Positions 8,079-16,392 of a DNA stretch of 53,547 bases are shown piece by piece (position 1 is the first letter of the stretch; each line of letters starts with the position of its first letter). Both the position numbers and the translations under genes were made by a program. The DNA comes from Chryseobacterium scophthalmum (GTDB lineage Bacteria > Bacteroidota > Bacteroidia > Flavobacteriales > Weeksellaceae), in assembly GCF_900143185.1 (NCBI RefSeq), contig NZ_FSRQ01000007.1, positions 1 to 53,547 of the forward strand, given 5' to 3'. The notes beneath the pieces were generated by a model. That model was not told the DNA's origin, made no database searches, and worked only from the letters and a program-made list of their open reading frames with translations.

Positions 8079-8112
8079 AAAAACTGTTTTCAAAAATTTG
8101 AAAACAGTTTTT
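8079..8112. terminator. bidirectional terminator, DUF805 / SRPBCC
   Basis: AAAAACTGTTTTC (8079-8091) pairs perfectly with GAAAACAGTTTTT (8100-8112) across an 8-nt loop. A-runs and T-runs flank it on both sides, between convergent genes. Confidence 0.85.
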
Positions 8113-8136
8113 AATAAGCTTAATTCTAAGTTATAT

Positions 8137-8670
8137 TTACTTTTCAACCAAAGCTTTTAGATTATTAAGACCTTCTTCGTAAGATTTTCCCATTTGGTAA
8201 TCCATCATCGGTCTCATAATTTTCATCCAGGTTTCCTGTTCGGTATCCATACTCCAGGTCACTTTTGTAGAATTTCCTTCCGAAGTTAAAACAATATCAG
8301 AAATCGCCTGTCCTTCGAAAGGTCTTTTGAAAAGCATTTCGGTCTTTTGTTTTTCGTTTGGGATAATCTCTTTAATTTCCTGACATCCTGCTCCTGCATC
8401 ATCATTTTTGCTGTCCCAACAATACTTATCTCCTACTTCACCTGAGGTTCCACTGTAATTAATTGTCATATTCTTGTCTAATTTCATCCAAGGATTCCAT
8501 TGGTTAAAAGATTTCATCGAAGCGATTTGCTGCCACACTTTTTCTTTCGGTGCATTCATCACCATCGATTTTTCGTAATGGTAATTTTTACCAAAAGCCA
8601 ATACTGCAACGATTGCATATACCACAATCAGAAGGATAATTCCACCAATAATTTTTAAAATTGTTCGCAT
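8137..8670 (-). CDS. SRPBCC family (polyketide cyclase/START-like) protein
   Basis: The 177-residue protein starts with an N-terminal membrane anchor (about 3-28). A SRPBCC hydrophobic-ligand domain follows, beginning EKSMVMNAPKEKVWQQIASMKSFNQWNPWMKLD and ending in MRPMMDYQMGKSYEEGLNNLKALVEK. Family members bind lipids or other hydrophobic ligands; no specific ligand can be assigned. It follows the NTF2-like gene after 18 bp, so the two probably form one operon. Confidence 0.8.
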   Translation of the reverse strand: MRTILKIIGGIILLIVVYAIVAVLAFGKNYHYEKSMVMNAPKEKVWQQIASMKSFNQWNPWMKLDKNMTINYSGTSGEVGDKYCWDSKNDDAGAGCQEIKEIIPNEKQKTEMLFKRPFEGQAISDIVLTSEGNSTKVTWSMDTEQETWMKIMRPMMDYQMGKSYEEGLNNLKALVEK

Positions 8671-8688
8671 AGTTTATAAATATTAAAG

Positions 8689-9039
8689 TTATTTTTTTTG
8701 CATTAAATAAGAAACCAGCTTTTTAATGAGTCCGTTTTTCATTTCAAAAACATCGCAAAAATCAGCGTTCAGAATATCTCCGTTTTTAAAACTGGCAACC
8801 ACATTTCCTTCAGCAATCACTACATCATTTTCTTCCGTCATTCTGAAAACTGTAATTTTAGGTTTTCCGGTAAAGTTTTCGTTCTCTATTTCTTTATCAA
8901 ACGCTTCTTTTCCGTGATGAAGATAAACTCCGGGCATTTCCCAGATCACATCTTCGGTAAGGCAACTTAAAATCTTTTCATGATCTGTTTTCTGAAAAGA
9001 ATCCATGTATTTCTGTACGGTCTTTTTGTTTTGAGACAT
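8689..9039 (-). CDS. NTF2-like (SnoaL-type) protein
   Basis: The 116-residue cytoplasmic protein has the cone-shaped NTF2-like fold signature: VQKYMDSFQKTDHEKILSCLTEDVIWEMPG near the N-terminus and ...FCDVFEMKNGLIKKLVSYL at the end. Family members range from ketosteroid-isomerase-like enzymes to binding proteins, so a reaction cannot be named. It is the first gene of a two-gene operon with the SRPBCC gene. A -7 box TAATTTTG lies at 9072-9065. Confidence 0.8.
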   Translation of the reverse strand: MSQNKKTVQKYMDSFQKTDHEKILSCLTEDVIWEMPGVYLHHGKEAFDKEIENENFTGKPKITVFRMTEENDVVIAEGNVVASFKNGDILNADFCDVFEMKNGLIKKLVSYLMQKK

Positions 9040-9064
9040 GGTTTATTGTATTTACATCTAAAAT

Positions 9065-9072
9065 CAAAATTA
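9065..9072 (-). promoter_or_regulatory. -7 box of NTF2-like/SRPBCC operon
   Basis: The minus strand reads TAATTTTG, an exact TAnnTTTG match, 25 bp before the NTF2-like start codon. Confidence 0.45.
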
Positions 9073-9125
9073 AACATTTCACTATAACCTCCTCTTTTCC
9101 TATGACAAGAATATTCTTCATTCAG

Positions 9126-9133
9126 TATTTTTG
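9126..9133 (+). promoter_or_regulatory. -7 box of the M3 peptidase gene
   Basis: TATTTTTG is an exact TAnnTTTG match, 89 bp before the preferred ATG at 9223. Confidence 0.45.
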
Positions 9134-9222
9134 TCATACATCTTAATCAAGGCATCGTTTTTGTGTACCACATAGACAATTCAAATCAAATAATTAAATT
9201 TACATTAATTAAAAATACATCA

Positions 9223-11298
9223 ATGAATATTTTAACAGAAAAATTCAGTACACCATATAATTCAGCGCCATTTAATCAAATAAAAAATGAAGATTATCTT
9301 CCTGCTTTCAAAGAATTAATTCAGAAATCGGAAGAAGAAATCAACGCAATTGTTAACAATCCGGAAGAACCAACTTTTAAAAACACCATTGAAGCATTGG
9401 CTTTTTCAGGTGAAAAGCTTGATGTAGCTTCCAATATATTTTTTAATTTAAATTCTGCAGAAACAAGTGACGAACTTCAGCAAATCGCTCAGGAAGTCTC
9501 TCCTATTTTAACTGAATATTCTTCAAAAATCTCTCAAAACGAAGCTCTTTTCAATAAAATCAAAAAAGTTTACGACGAAAAAGAGAAATATAATCTGAAT
9601 GAAGAACAGCAAATGCTTTTGAATGAAACTTATAAAGGTTTTGTAAGAAGCGGTGCTTTATTAAATGAAGAAGACAAAGAAAAATTAAAGAAAATCAGCA
9701 TGGATTTATCTTTAAAATCACTTCAGTTCGGACAAAATGTATTGGCTTCAACCAATAATTATTTTAAACACATCACCAATAAAGAGAATTTGGCTGGAAT
9801 TCCGGAGGCTATTTTAGAACAATATGCCGAAGAAGCTAAAGAAAGAAATTTGGATGGCTATGTTTTGACATTGCAATATCCAAGCTATATTCCGTTGATG
9901 ACCTATGCCGAAAACCGTGAATTGAGAAAAGAAATTGCATTGGCAAGCGGTAAAAAATCTTTCGATGGTGGTGAGTTTGATAATCAAAATTTAATAAAAG
10001 AACTTTTAAATCTAAAACAGCAAAAAGCAGAACTTCTAGGCTATGCAACTTATGCAGATTATGTTTTGGAGGAAAGAATGGCAAAATCTCCAACTAAAGT
10101 GATCGATTTTCTGAATGAACTTTTAACTAAAGCAAAACCTTACGCAGAAAAAGAGATCGAAGAATTAAAAACTTTAGCAAAAGCTGATGGAATTGAGGAA
10201 ATGCAAGGTTATGATCATGCGTTTTACGCTGAAAAACTTCGTAAAGCAAAATATGACCTGAATGATGAGGAATTAAAACCATACTTCCCATTAGAACAGG
10301 TTCAGGAAGCTGTTTTTGGATTATCAAAACAACTTTTTGGACTAACTTTCGTGGAAAGAAACGACATTCCGAAATATCATGAAGATGTAAAAGTGTATGA
10401 AGTAAAAGAAGTCTTCGACTCCGCTCAGACTGACAACCAACTACCGTCAACTGACAACCAACAACCATCAACTAGCTACAAAGCTCTGCTTTACGTAGAT
10501 TATTTCCCAAGAAAAGGCAAAAGAGCGGGAGCCTGGATGACGAGTTATAAAAATCAATATATAAAAGATGGCGAAAATTCTCGTCCGCATATTTCTATTG
10601 TTTGTAATTTCAGTAAACCGACAAAAGATACACCGAGTTTATTAACGTTCCAAGAAGTAACAACCTTGTTCCATGAATTTGGTCATGCGTTACACGGAAT
10701 GTTGGCAAATACGCAATATCCGAATCTTTCCGGAACTTCTGTGAAATGGGATTTTGTGGAATTGCCTTCTCAGTTTTTGGAAAACTTCTGCTACGAACCT
10801 GAATTCTTAAAAACCTTCGCTAAACATTATAAAACAGGAGAAATTCTTCCTGACGAAAAAATCGAAAAAATTGCTCAGTCGAAAAACTTTATGGAAGGTT
10901 ATCAGACGTTGAGACAAATTGGTTTTGGATTACTGGATATGAATTACCACACAAAAGTTGAAGAGTTGGAGAATAAAAGTGTGAAAGAGTTTGAGGATAA
11001 TTATACAAAAGCAACACAACTTTATCCTGCAAATCCTGAAACAGCAATGAGCCCAAGTTTTTCACATATTTTCCAGGGTGGATATTCTGCGGGATATTAT
11101 TCTTACAAATGGGCAGAAGTTTTGGATGCCGATGCGTTTCAATATTTTAAGGAAAACGGAATTTTCAATCCTGAAATCGCTGCAAAATATAAAGTTCTTC
11201 TTTCTTCCGGCGGAACTAAAGATCCAATGGAATTGTATAAAAATTTCAGAGGTAGCGAGCCAAAAGTGGAGAGTTTGCTGAAGAGAGCGTTTGGATAA
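9223..11298 (+). CDS. M3 family metallopeptidase (dipeptidyl carboxypeptidase/oligopeptidase A type)
   Basis: This is a zinc peptidase that degrades oligopeptides. The active-site motif HEFGHALHGM has H484, E485 and H488, numbered from ATG 9223; the third zinc ligand should be a Glu about 25 residues on. A 20-residue in-frame upstream extension exists (GTG 9163), but MNILTEKFSTPYNSAPF is the usual start. The protein has 691 residues, a normal size. The oddity is a low-complexity linker, FDSAQTDNQLPSTDNQQPST, between VKVYEVKEV and KALLYVDYFPR, where relatives have a tight strand-strand connection. It is encoded by an inserted repeat (10412-10470). No signal peptide is seen, so it is probably cytoplasmic. 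Confidence 0.92.
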   Translation: MNILTEKFSTPYNSAPFNQIKNEDYLPAFKELIQKSEEEINAIVNNPEEPTFKNTIEALAFSGEKLDVASNIFFNLNSAETSDELQQIAQEVSPILTEYSSKISQNEALFNKIKKVYDEKEKYNLNEEQQMLLNETYKGFVRSGALLNEEDKEKLKKISMDLSLKSLQFGQNVLASTNNYFKHITNKENLAGIPEAILEQYAEEAKERNLDGYVLTLQYPSYIPLMTYAENRELRKEIALASGKKSFDGGEFDNQNLIKELLNLKQQKAELLGYATYADYVLEERMAKSPTKVIDFLNELLTKAKPYAEKEIEELKTLAKADGIEEMQGYDHAFYAEKLRKAKYDLNDEELKPYFPLEQVQEAVFGLSKQLFGLTFVERNDIPKYHEDVKVYEVKEVFDSAQTDNQLPSTDNQQPSTSYKALLYVDYFPRKGKRAGAWMTSYKNQYIKDGENSRPHISIVCNFSKPTKDTPSLLTFQEVTTLFHEFGHALHGMLANTQYPNLSGTSVKWDFVELPSQFLENFCYEPEFLKTFAKHYKTGEILPDEKIEKIAQSKNFMEGYQTLRQIGFGLLDMNYHTKVEELENKSVKEFEDNYTKATQLYPANPETAMSPSFSHIFQGGYSAGYYSYKWAEVLDADAFQYFKENGIFNPEIAAKYKVLLSSGGTKDPMELYKNFRGSEPKVESLLKRAFG
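10412..10470 (+). repeat. repeat inserted in frame in the M3 peptidase gene
   Basis: CTTCGACTCCGCTCAGACTG (from 10412) resembles interspersed repeat arms of Flavobacteriia. It runs into two 21-bp tandem units (10429-10449 and 10450-10470), each beginning ACTGACAACCAAC, with two mismatches. The net insert keeps the reading frame. Confidence 0.7.
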
Positions 11299-11311
11299 AA
11301 AATAAACATCG

Positions 11312-11348
11312 AAAACCATTAAGTTTAAATAAAGCTTAATGGTTTTTT
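11312..11348 (+). terminator. terminator of the M3 peptidase gene
   Basis: AAAACCATTAAG pairs with CTTAATGGTTTT across an 11-nt loop and is followed by a T-run, 14 bp after the stop codon. Confidence 0.85.
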
Positions 11349-11365
11349 AATTTAATAAAAAATCG

Positions 11366-11800
11366 ATGGAAATAATTAGAGATATTGTATGTCAGGTTTA
11401 TTACGATACAAAATCATCTGAAAAAATTTTTGAGCTTCTCAATTTCTATTTACCGAAATATGAATCGCTAACTTTAGATTATACTTTCAGAATTGACAAT
11501 GAGAAAGGATTTATCAGTAATCAAGAAATGATTGATTATTTTGTAAATACCGATAATATTGATCAAACATTTTATTGGAATCAGTATACTGATAATCCTG
11601 ATAAAATTTATTTTGGTGTAAATATTACAGACGATAATAAAACTGTGTTTAGTTTGACAATTGATATAACAATTGAACAAGCTGAAATTTACTTAAATGA
11701 TTTAAAACAGAAATTAAATTCTGAAATAGGAACCATTACTTTTGTAAATCCTGCGGAATATGAAAATGGACTTGATTTTAAAATGAAATATCTAAAATAA
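11366..11800 (+). CDS. hypothetical protein
   Basis: I do not recognise this 144-residue protein. It has no signal peptide and no membrane segment. It is acidic, with alternating strand and helix segments (PKYESLTLDYTFRIDNEKG, NPDKIYFGVNITDDNKTVFSLTIDI). Size and composition resemble immunity-type small proteins of Bacteroidota, but no toxin gene adjoins it. Its stop codon overlaps the beginning of the next open frame, so the two are probably cotranscribed. Confidence 0.6.
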   Translation: MEIIRDIVCQVYYDTKSSEKIFELLNFYLPKYESLTLDYTFRIDNEKGFISNQEMIDYFVNTDNIDQTFYWNQYTDNPDKIYFGVNITDDNKTVFSLTIDITIEQAEIYLNDLKQKLNSEIGTITFVNPAEYENGLDFKMKYLK

Positions 11801-12366
11801 CACGCCAAATCACAGATAAACTCATATTTGAAAATAAAGAATATTACCTCAACGTTGAGCTTTTAGAAGATTACTTCCGCGAATTCCCTGAGAAAAGACC
11901 TGAATTTAAAATCAGTTGCACTGCCTTATGGAGAGGATATATTGCTGTTTTTGAAATTAAAAATAAAGAACTTTTAATTAAAGAAATTAACTGGTTAACT
12001 GATGTTGATTTTAACATGAAATCATTGAAAGATGAAATATTTCCAAGTAATAAATTTGAATGGTATTCCGGATTGATTAGAATTGATGATTTTAGAGGAG
12101 AATTTGATAAAGAACCTCAAAATGGAATATTTGAATATTTGCAAATTGAAAACGGTAATTTTATTCAAAAAAGAGTTTTTAATTATGAGGAACTACAGAA
12201 ATTTAAAAAAGAACAATACGAATATTTTTTATTGTCAGATGAAATAGAAATAATTTATGATTTTTGGAGAAAAAATAATGAAGAGGGAATAATCAATAAA
12301 GAAAAATTGAACAAAATTATTTCTGAGAATATTATGACGTATACACGAAAAGTATATGTTGATTAA
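11797..12366 (+). CDS. hypothetical protein without a canonical start codon
   Basis: The frame is open from 11782 to 12366 and reads as real protein from residue TDKLIFENKEYYLNVELLED onward. The first ATG is at 12016, which would discard about 70 residues of convincing sequence (such as FKISCTALWRGYIAVFEIKNKE). The only starts available are rare codons, ATA at 11797 (overlapping the previous stop) or ATC at 11809. Either initiation is non-canonical or the start has been lost by mutation or a sequence error. The protein, up to about 189 residues, is acidic, soluble and unrecognised. The shorter alternative starting at 12016 has 116 residues. Confidence 0.5.
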   Translation: MTRQITDKLIFENKEYYLNVELLEDYFREFPEKRPEFKISCTALWRGYIAVFEIKNKELLIKEINWLTDVDFNMKSLKDEIFPSNKFEWYSGLIRIDDFRGEFDKEPQNGIFEYLQIENGNFIQKRVFNYEELQKFKKEQYEYFLLSDEIEIIYDFWRKNNEEGIINKEKLNKIISENIMTYTRKVYVD

Positions 12367-12438
12367 AGTATTCTAATTATCTTTTTTTTTAAACACGAAA
12401 ATAAACGAACTTTTTGCTTTCTAATAATCTTAACATTT

Positions 12439-13263
12439 ATGAAATTTAAAGTAATTCTTTTATTAATTTTCACCATCCATCAAGCTTTTGCACAAAGAAA
12501 AGAATTTCGGGATACCGAAGTCGATACGCTTACATTTTTAAACAATAGAAAATTATTGAATAGTTTAAATACAGACAAATTTCAAAAGAAAATATTTGTA
12601 GAAAATGACATTCAAATTCCATACAGATTTTTAACACCGAAAAACAACCGAAAAAACGAGAAGTTCCCTTTGGTTATCACCTTTCATAATTCTACAAGGA
12701 TTGGAAATGATAATGAAAATCAACTTGAACCATTTGCGAAAATGTGGTTACGAGATGAAATTTATGAGAAATACCCATGTTATGTTGTAGCACCACAATT
12801 TAATAAACGCTCCACAAATTATGAAATTAATGGAGAAGGTATTCAAATTTCAAAACCCTCCAACGAGGTTTTTGCTTTATTGAAATTGATTAAAAATCTT
12901 GAAAAACAATATCCAAACATTGATAAAAACAGGATTTATCTGATCGGTTATTCAATGGGAGGTTCTACCGCTCAAAATCTTATGAATTTAGATCCTGATA
13001 CTTTTGGAGCAGTTGTTTCTGTTGCCGCTGTTCCTGATCTGTCAAACCTTAATAAAATTAAAGACAAGAATATATGGCTAATTCATGGCAAACAAGATGA
13101 TGAAAACCCATACATTGGCAGCATTGAACTCTATAATAAACTTTCTACCAGCAAAAATTTGATCTTTACAACTTTCACAAACCTTCATCATAACAATATT
13201 GTGATCCCTTTTTTAGTAACAGATGAAATTCCGAAATGGTTATTTGAAAAACGCAGAAAATAG
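12439..13263 (+). CDS. secreted alpha/beta hydrolase (esterase/phospholipase-like)
   Basis: The 274-residue protein has a signal peptide (MKFKVILLLIFTIHQAFAQ). An alpha/beta hydrolase fold follows: strand KFPLVITFHNSTRIG (about 75-90), nucleophile elbow GYSMGGS, and the later motif IHGKQDDENPY carrying the probable catalytic Asp. The final His is probably in TNLHHNN. It resembles secreted prolyl-oligopeptidase-like or carboxylesterase-type phospholipases of Bacteroidota. It probably acts on small esters or peptides in the periplasm or outside; the substrate is unknown. Confidence 0.8.
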   Translation: MKFKVILLLIFTIHQAFAQRKEFRDTEVDTLTFLNNRKLLNSLNTDKFQKKIFVENDIQIPYRFLTPKNNRKNEKFPLVITFHNSTRIGNDNENQLEPFAKMWLRDEIYEKYPCYVVAPQFNKRSTNYEINGEGIQISKPSNEVFALLKLIKNLEKQYPNIDKNRIYLIGYSMGGSTAQNLMNLDPDTFGAVVSVAAVPDLSNLNKIKDKNIWLIHGKQDDENPYIGSIELYNKLSTSKNLIFTTFTNLHHNNIVIPFLVTDEIPKWLFEKRRK

Positions 13264-13297
13264 AAAATAAGTATTGGTAATTCCGTAATTTTACAAA

Positions 13298-13681
13298 ATG
13301 AATAATATAGACCAAAGACTGGAAAATGTAAAAAAACTTCAGGCAAAAAGATGGGAAAATGAAGATCATTGGGACGACATCAATGATCTTTTGATTAAAG
13401 AGCTTGAAGATATTCTGACCATTGACGCTCAAAATATATCTGCTTTGGTTAATCTTGGTGCTATTTTATGTGATTCGGGTGAATATGAAACTGCTCTCGC
13501 TATTTTAAAAATCGCATTAGATCTGGGTTCAGAAGATAAAAATCTGTACACCAATCTTGCCATCGTGATGGTTGATATGGGAATGAATCCTGAAGAATAT
13601 CATGAATATTTGGAAATTGCTGAAAATATGAGCGAAAACCCACTCACTTTTAAGGCATATTTTGATCCACATGCTTATTAA
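13298..13681 (+). CDS. TPR-repeat protein
   Basis: The 127-residue soluble protein contains about two tetratricopeptide repeats. They are visible as ISALVNLGAILCDSGEYETALAILKIALDLGSEDKNLYTNLAIVMVDMGM (about 47-96). TPRs mediate protein-protein contacts, so a specific role cannot be assigned. It sits 34 bp after the hydrolase gene and 28 bp before a small Pmp3-like membrane gene, and may be in an operon with them. Confidence 0.7.
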   Translation: MNNIDQRLENVKKLQAKRWENEDHWDDINDLLIKELEDILTIDAQNISALVNLGAILCDSGEYETALAILKIALDLGSEDKNLYTNLAIVMVDMGMNPEEYHEYLEIAENMSENPLTFKAYFDPHAY

Positions 13682-13709
13682 AAACCAATTAATTTAAAAA
13701 CTCAAAACC

Positions 13710-13916
13710 ATGTTACTCGCTATTTTACTTCCATTTTTATCATTCATTGTGAGAGGCAAAATCATCACTGGAATTATATGTTTTATTTTGCAAATTACCA
13801 TTTTGGGCTGGATTCCTGCAGCGATTTGGGCAGCTTTATCGTTACAAAATTCAAGAGCTGAAAAGCGAAATGAAAAATTGATTCGTGCTGTACGTGAAAA
13901 TAAAGCTCAATTTTAA
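13710..13916 (+). CDS. YqaE/Pmp3-like small membrane protein
   Basis: This 68-residue protein has two hydrophobic helices and the Pmp3/UPF0057 pattern: LLAILLPFLSFIVRGK, then ICFILQITILGWIPAAIWAALSL. A short charged tail follows. Family members affect membrane potential and salt tolerance in some organisms; the role here is unknown. It is followed after 3 bp by a lipoprotein gene. Confidence 0.75.
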   Translation: MLLAILLPFLSFIVRGKIITGIICFILQITILGWIPAAIWAALSLQNSRAEKRNEKLIRAVRENKAQF

Positions 13917-13919
13917 AAC

Positions 13920-14339
13920 ATGAAATTCTTTAAAATAATTTGCATCAATACCTTTATTTTACTATTTTTTATATCCTGTCATCAGCAAAAAAACTGCGGT
14001 TCAGATTTTAATGTATTCATAGAAAAATTTAAAAAAGACAGCACCTTTCAAAAACAACACATCAATTTTCCGATGATAGAATATTATTCTGACGAAGATT
14101 TCCCGATGGATATTCTCGAAAGAATGACAACGGAAGACAGCTACAGCTTTATTGATATAGAAAATGATTTACCTACAGAATTAAGAAATAAAGATTTGTA
14201 TGATGTTCACATCAACCAAAATCAGGATACCATTTATTATCAAAAAATTGGGAAACAGAACAGCATTAATATTACCTACAAATTCAGATGTACTCAAAAA
14301 ACGTATCGCCTCATAGAAATAGAAGATTTGACCGATTAA
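13920..14339 (+). CDS. hypothetical lipoprotein
   Basis: The 139-residue protein has a lipoprotein signal (MKFFKIICINTFILLFFISC, lipobox FISC with Cys20). The mature part is acidic and has no domain I recognise. It begins 3 bp after the Pmp3-like stop, so it is probably cotranscribed. Without a +2 Asp-type retention rule for this phylum, the membrane destination is undecided. Confidence 0.65.
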   Translation: MKFFKIICINTFILLFFISCHQQKNCGSDFNVFIEKFKKDSTFQKQHINFPMIEYYSDEDFPMDILERMTTEDSYSFIDIENDLPTELRNKDLYDVHINQNQDTIYYQKIGKQNSINITYKFRCTQKTYRLIEIEDLTD

Positions 14340-14412
14340 TCTTTTAACAATCATAATTGAGTTTTACAATTTCTCGTTTTTCCGTAAGTTAGCATTTCAA
14401 AAAAACACTAAA

Positions 14413-15087
14413 ATGCTAAAACATTTTCTTTTCTTCTCACTGATTTTTATATCAAATTTTTCTTTTTCTCAACAAAAAGAATATGAAGCTCCCAATTACA
14501 ATGTCATTCAGAAAAATATTGAGAATAAAGATTCGGAATTTTATTATCCGAAATTGATGGATAAGCTGAAAGCTAATGATACGCTTATTACCAATGATCA
14601 ATACAAACATTTGTATTTTGGATATACTTTTCAGAAAGAGTATCATCCGTATAAAATCTCTGAAAATGAGAAAAAACTTAATCCCTATTTTCAAAAGAAA
14701 GATTTGAAAAAAACTGATTATGCTGAAATTATAAAAATCTCTAATGCTGCACTGAAAGAATTCCCTATCAATCTTCGGGTGATGAATTTTCTCGCCTACA
14801 TTTATCATTTAGATGGAAATGAAGCGATGGCAAACAAAGTTTCTCGTAATTTTTATGGTTTATTCGGTGCTATTTTTAGTTCAGGAGACGGAAGAGATTG
14901 TACTACAGGATTTCATGTAATCACCGTGAATCATGAATATGTTGTGATGAATATTTTACAGTTAGAAATTGCTTCGCAAGGTTTATCGGGTGATTGTGAT
15001 TATATAAGTTTAGAAAAAGACAAATATAAATTGCCGGGAGTTTATTTTAATATTACAAAACTCAAGGAAAAAGGGTTTGATTTTTAA
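14413..15087 (+). CDS. DUF4919-like secreted protein
   Basis: The 224-residue protein has a signal peptide (MLKHFLFFSLIFISNFSFSQ). Its body resembles the DUF4919 family of Bacteroidota: YYPKLMDKLKANDTLITNDQYKHLYFGYTFQ, then a helical TPR-like middle (FPINLRVMNFLAYIYHLDGN) and ISSGDGRDC-type Cys-containing loops near the end. The function is unknown. It is followed by copy 1 of repeat family 2. Confidence 0.7.
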   Translation: MLKHFLFFSLIFISNFSFSQQKEYEAPNYNVIQKNIENKDSEFYYPKLMDKLKANDTLITNDQYKHLYFGYTFQKEYHPYKISENEKKLNPYFQKKDLKKTDYAEIIKISNAALKEFPINLRVMNFLAYIYHLDGNEAMANKVSRNFYGLFGAIFSSGDGRDCTTGFHVITVNHEYVVMNILQLEIASQGLSGDCDYISLEKDKYKLPGVYFNITKLKEKGFDF

Positions 15088-15111
15088 GATTAAACTTTAG
15101 GAGATGTTTGT

Positions 15112-15246
15112 TAACCGCAAAAGAGACAAAAGATTTTGTGATAATATAAGTTATTAAAAAGCATGCAAAAAGATTAATAAATTAAGTTTTCACCCTTTAT
15201 TTTCTTTAAAATTTTCTTTTTTTCAATCATTTCTTGTATGGTAAAA
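15112..15246. repeat. interspersed repeat family 2, copy 1
   Basis: The element starts ACCGCAAAAGAGACAAAAGA and ends TTTTTTTCAATCATTTCTTG then TATGGTAAAA. It aligns over its length with 43624-43764, including ATAAGTT, GCAAAAA and CAATCATTTCTT. Its ends are roughly inverted (ACCGCAAAAGA / TCTTGTATGGT). It lies just before a secreted-protein gene. Confidence 0.7.
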
Positions 15247-15265
15247 ACTGATAAATTCACAAATA

Positions 15266-15859
15266 ATGAAAAAGCTATTTACCCTTTTTTCCATCGTATT
15301 ATCCTCGGTCATATATTCTCAAAATATACAGGCTGAACTTTTTTTAAATGAAAATCAAATTGAAGAATCATTTAAATCAGATTCAAGGATAGAAAAATTA
15401 TTTACACAAAACAGTAAAGATTCTATTTTGGTAGTTACTGAGATTAAAAATGACTCTTTATTTTCTATATACGTGAAAAACAATGGGCAGAAAGATATAC
15501 AACTGATTCCTCAAGATAATAAACTAACTCTTATTCAGGAAGCTCTCACTCCAGATAAAAAATGGAAACCGATTGAGTTTTGGATTAATTCAGATTGCGG
15601 AATGTCTTACCTAAAAGAAATCAATGTAAAATCTGGAGAAATTATTAGTTTAAATTCAAAAAAATATAAAGGAAACTTTAAAACTAAAATCAGATTTAAA
15701 CTATTAATCGACAAAAAAGTTTATTATTCAAACTCTATCACAGCATCAATCAACAAATCAAAATTTGAAAAATCGATTTGGTATAAGCGATTTAAAGAGA
15801 TGTATTACCCAGATAAAACTGAAAGTGAAGTTGAAAATATTTTGTTCTTAAATAAATAA
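15266..15859 (+). CDS. hypothetical secreted protein
   Basis: The 197-residue protein has a signal peptide (MKKLFTLFSIVLSSVIYSQ). The mature part looks like a beta-rich, immunoglobulin-like exported domain (LVVTEIKNDSLFSIYVKNNGQKDIQLIPQDN...KTKIRFKLLIDKKVYYSNSI) with a helical end. I do not recognise a named family. It follows a repeat element and stands alone. Confidence 0.65.
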   Translation: MKKLFTLFSIVLSSVIYSQNIQAELFLNENQIEESFKSDSRIEKLFTQNSKDSILVVTEIKNDSLFSIYVKNNGQKDIQLIPQDNKLTLIQEALTPDKKWKPIEFWINSDCGMSYLKEINVKSGEIISLNSKKYKGNFKTKIRFKLLIDKKVYYSNSITASINKSKFEKSIWYKRFKEMYYPDKTESEVENILFLNK

Positions 15860-15936
15860 TTTAATTCTGAATACAGTGAATATTTTTTTATTCAACTTAA
15901 AAAATATATTTTCGCACCTCGAAAATTAATTAAAGA

Positions 15937-16314
15937 ATGAAAAGAGTTTTATCACTTGTTTTAGGTTTAAGTATTGTGCTTTCTACAACATCTTGCGCAA
16001 GTATTTTTACAGGAACCAAAGATTCAATCGCATTTACCACAACGCCGGAAGGTGCAAAAGTAATCCATAAAGGAAAAGAAAAATGTACAACACCTTGTAG
16101 TGCGGAAATTCCGAGAGGTTTGGGTAAGCAAATGGTAATGTTTGAAAAGGAAGGTTTTCAGACTAAAGAAGTGAAATTGACAAAAACTTTTAATCCGGTA
16201 ACACTTTTAAACATTCTTCTTGGTGGAGCAATCGGCGTAGGAATTGACGCTGCAACGGGATCGCTTACAAAATACAGCCCGAAAAGTTATACTGTAGAAT
16301 TAGAATCCAAATAA
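15937..16314 (+). CDS. PEGA-domain lipoprotein
   Basis: The 125-residue protein has a lipoprotein signal with a Cys near residue 20 (LSIVLSTTSCASIFTGTKD). A PEGA-type beta domain follows (IAFTTTPEGAKVIHKGKEKCTTPCSAEIPRG, about 28-60). It ends in a Gly-rich hydrophobic stretch (LLNILLGGAIGVGIDAATG), typical of a widespread Bacteroidota lipoprotein family. Its role is probably in the cell envelope, but unknown. A good terminator follows. Confidence 0.75.
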   Translation: MKRVLSLVLGLSIVLSTTSCASIFTGTKDSIAFTTTPEGAKVIHKGKEKCTTPCSAEIPRGLGKQMVMFEKEGFQTKEVKLTKTFNPVTLLNILLGGAIGVGIDAATGSLTKYSPKSYTVELESK

Positions 16315-16340
16315 GACTTTTAGGTTATAATATTATATGA

Positions 16341-16373
16341 AAAATCAGAATTAAAAGTTTTAGTTCTGATTTT
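16341..16373 (+). terminator. terminator of the PEGA lipoprotein gene
   Basis: AAAATCAGAA (16341-16350) pairs with TTCTGATTTT (16364-16373) and is followed by CTTTTTT. Confidence 0.8.
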
Positions 16374-16392
16374 CTTTTTTTATAATTGCTAA

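Noticed and set aside
12016..12366. A 116-residue gene starting at 12016
   Set aside because: The same frame is convincingly coding for about 70 codons upstream, so this ATG is probably internal.
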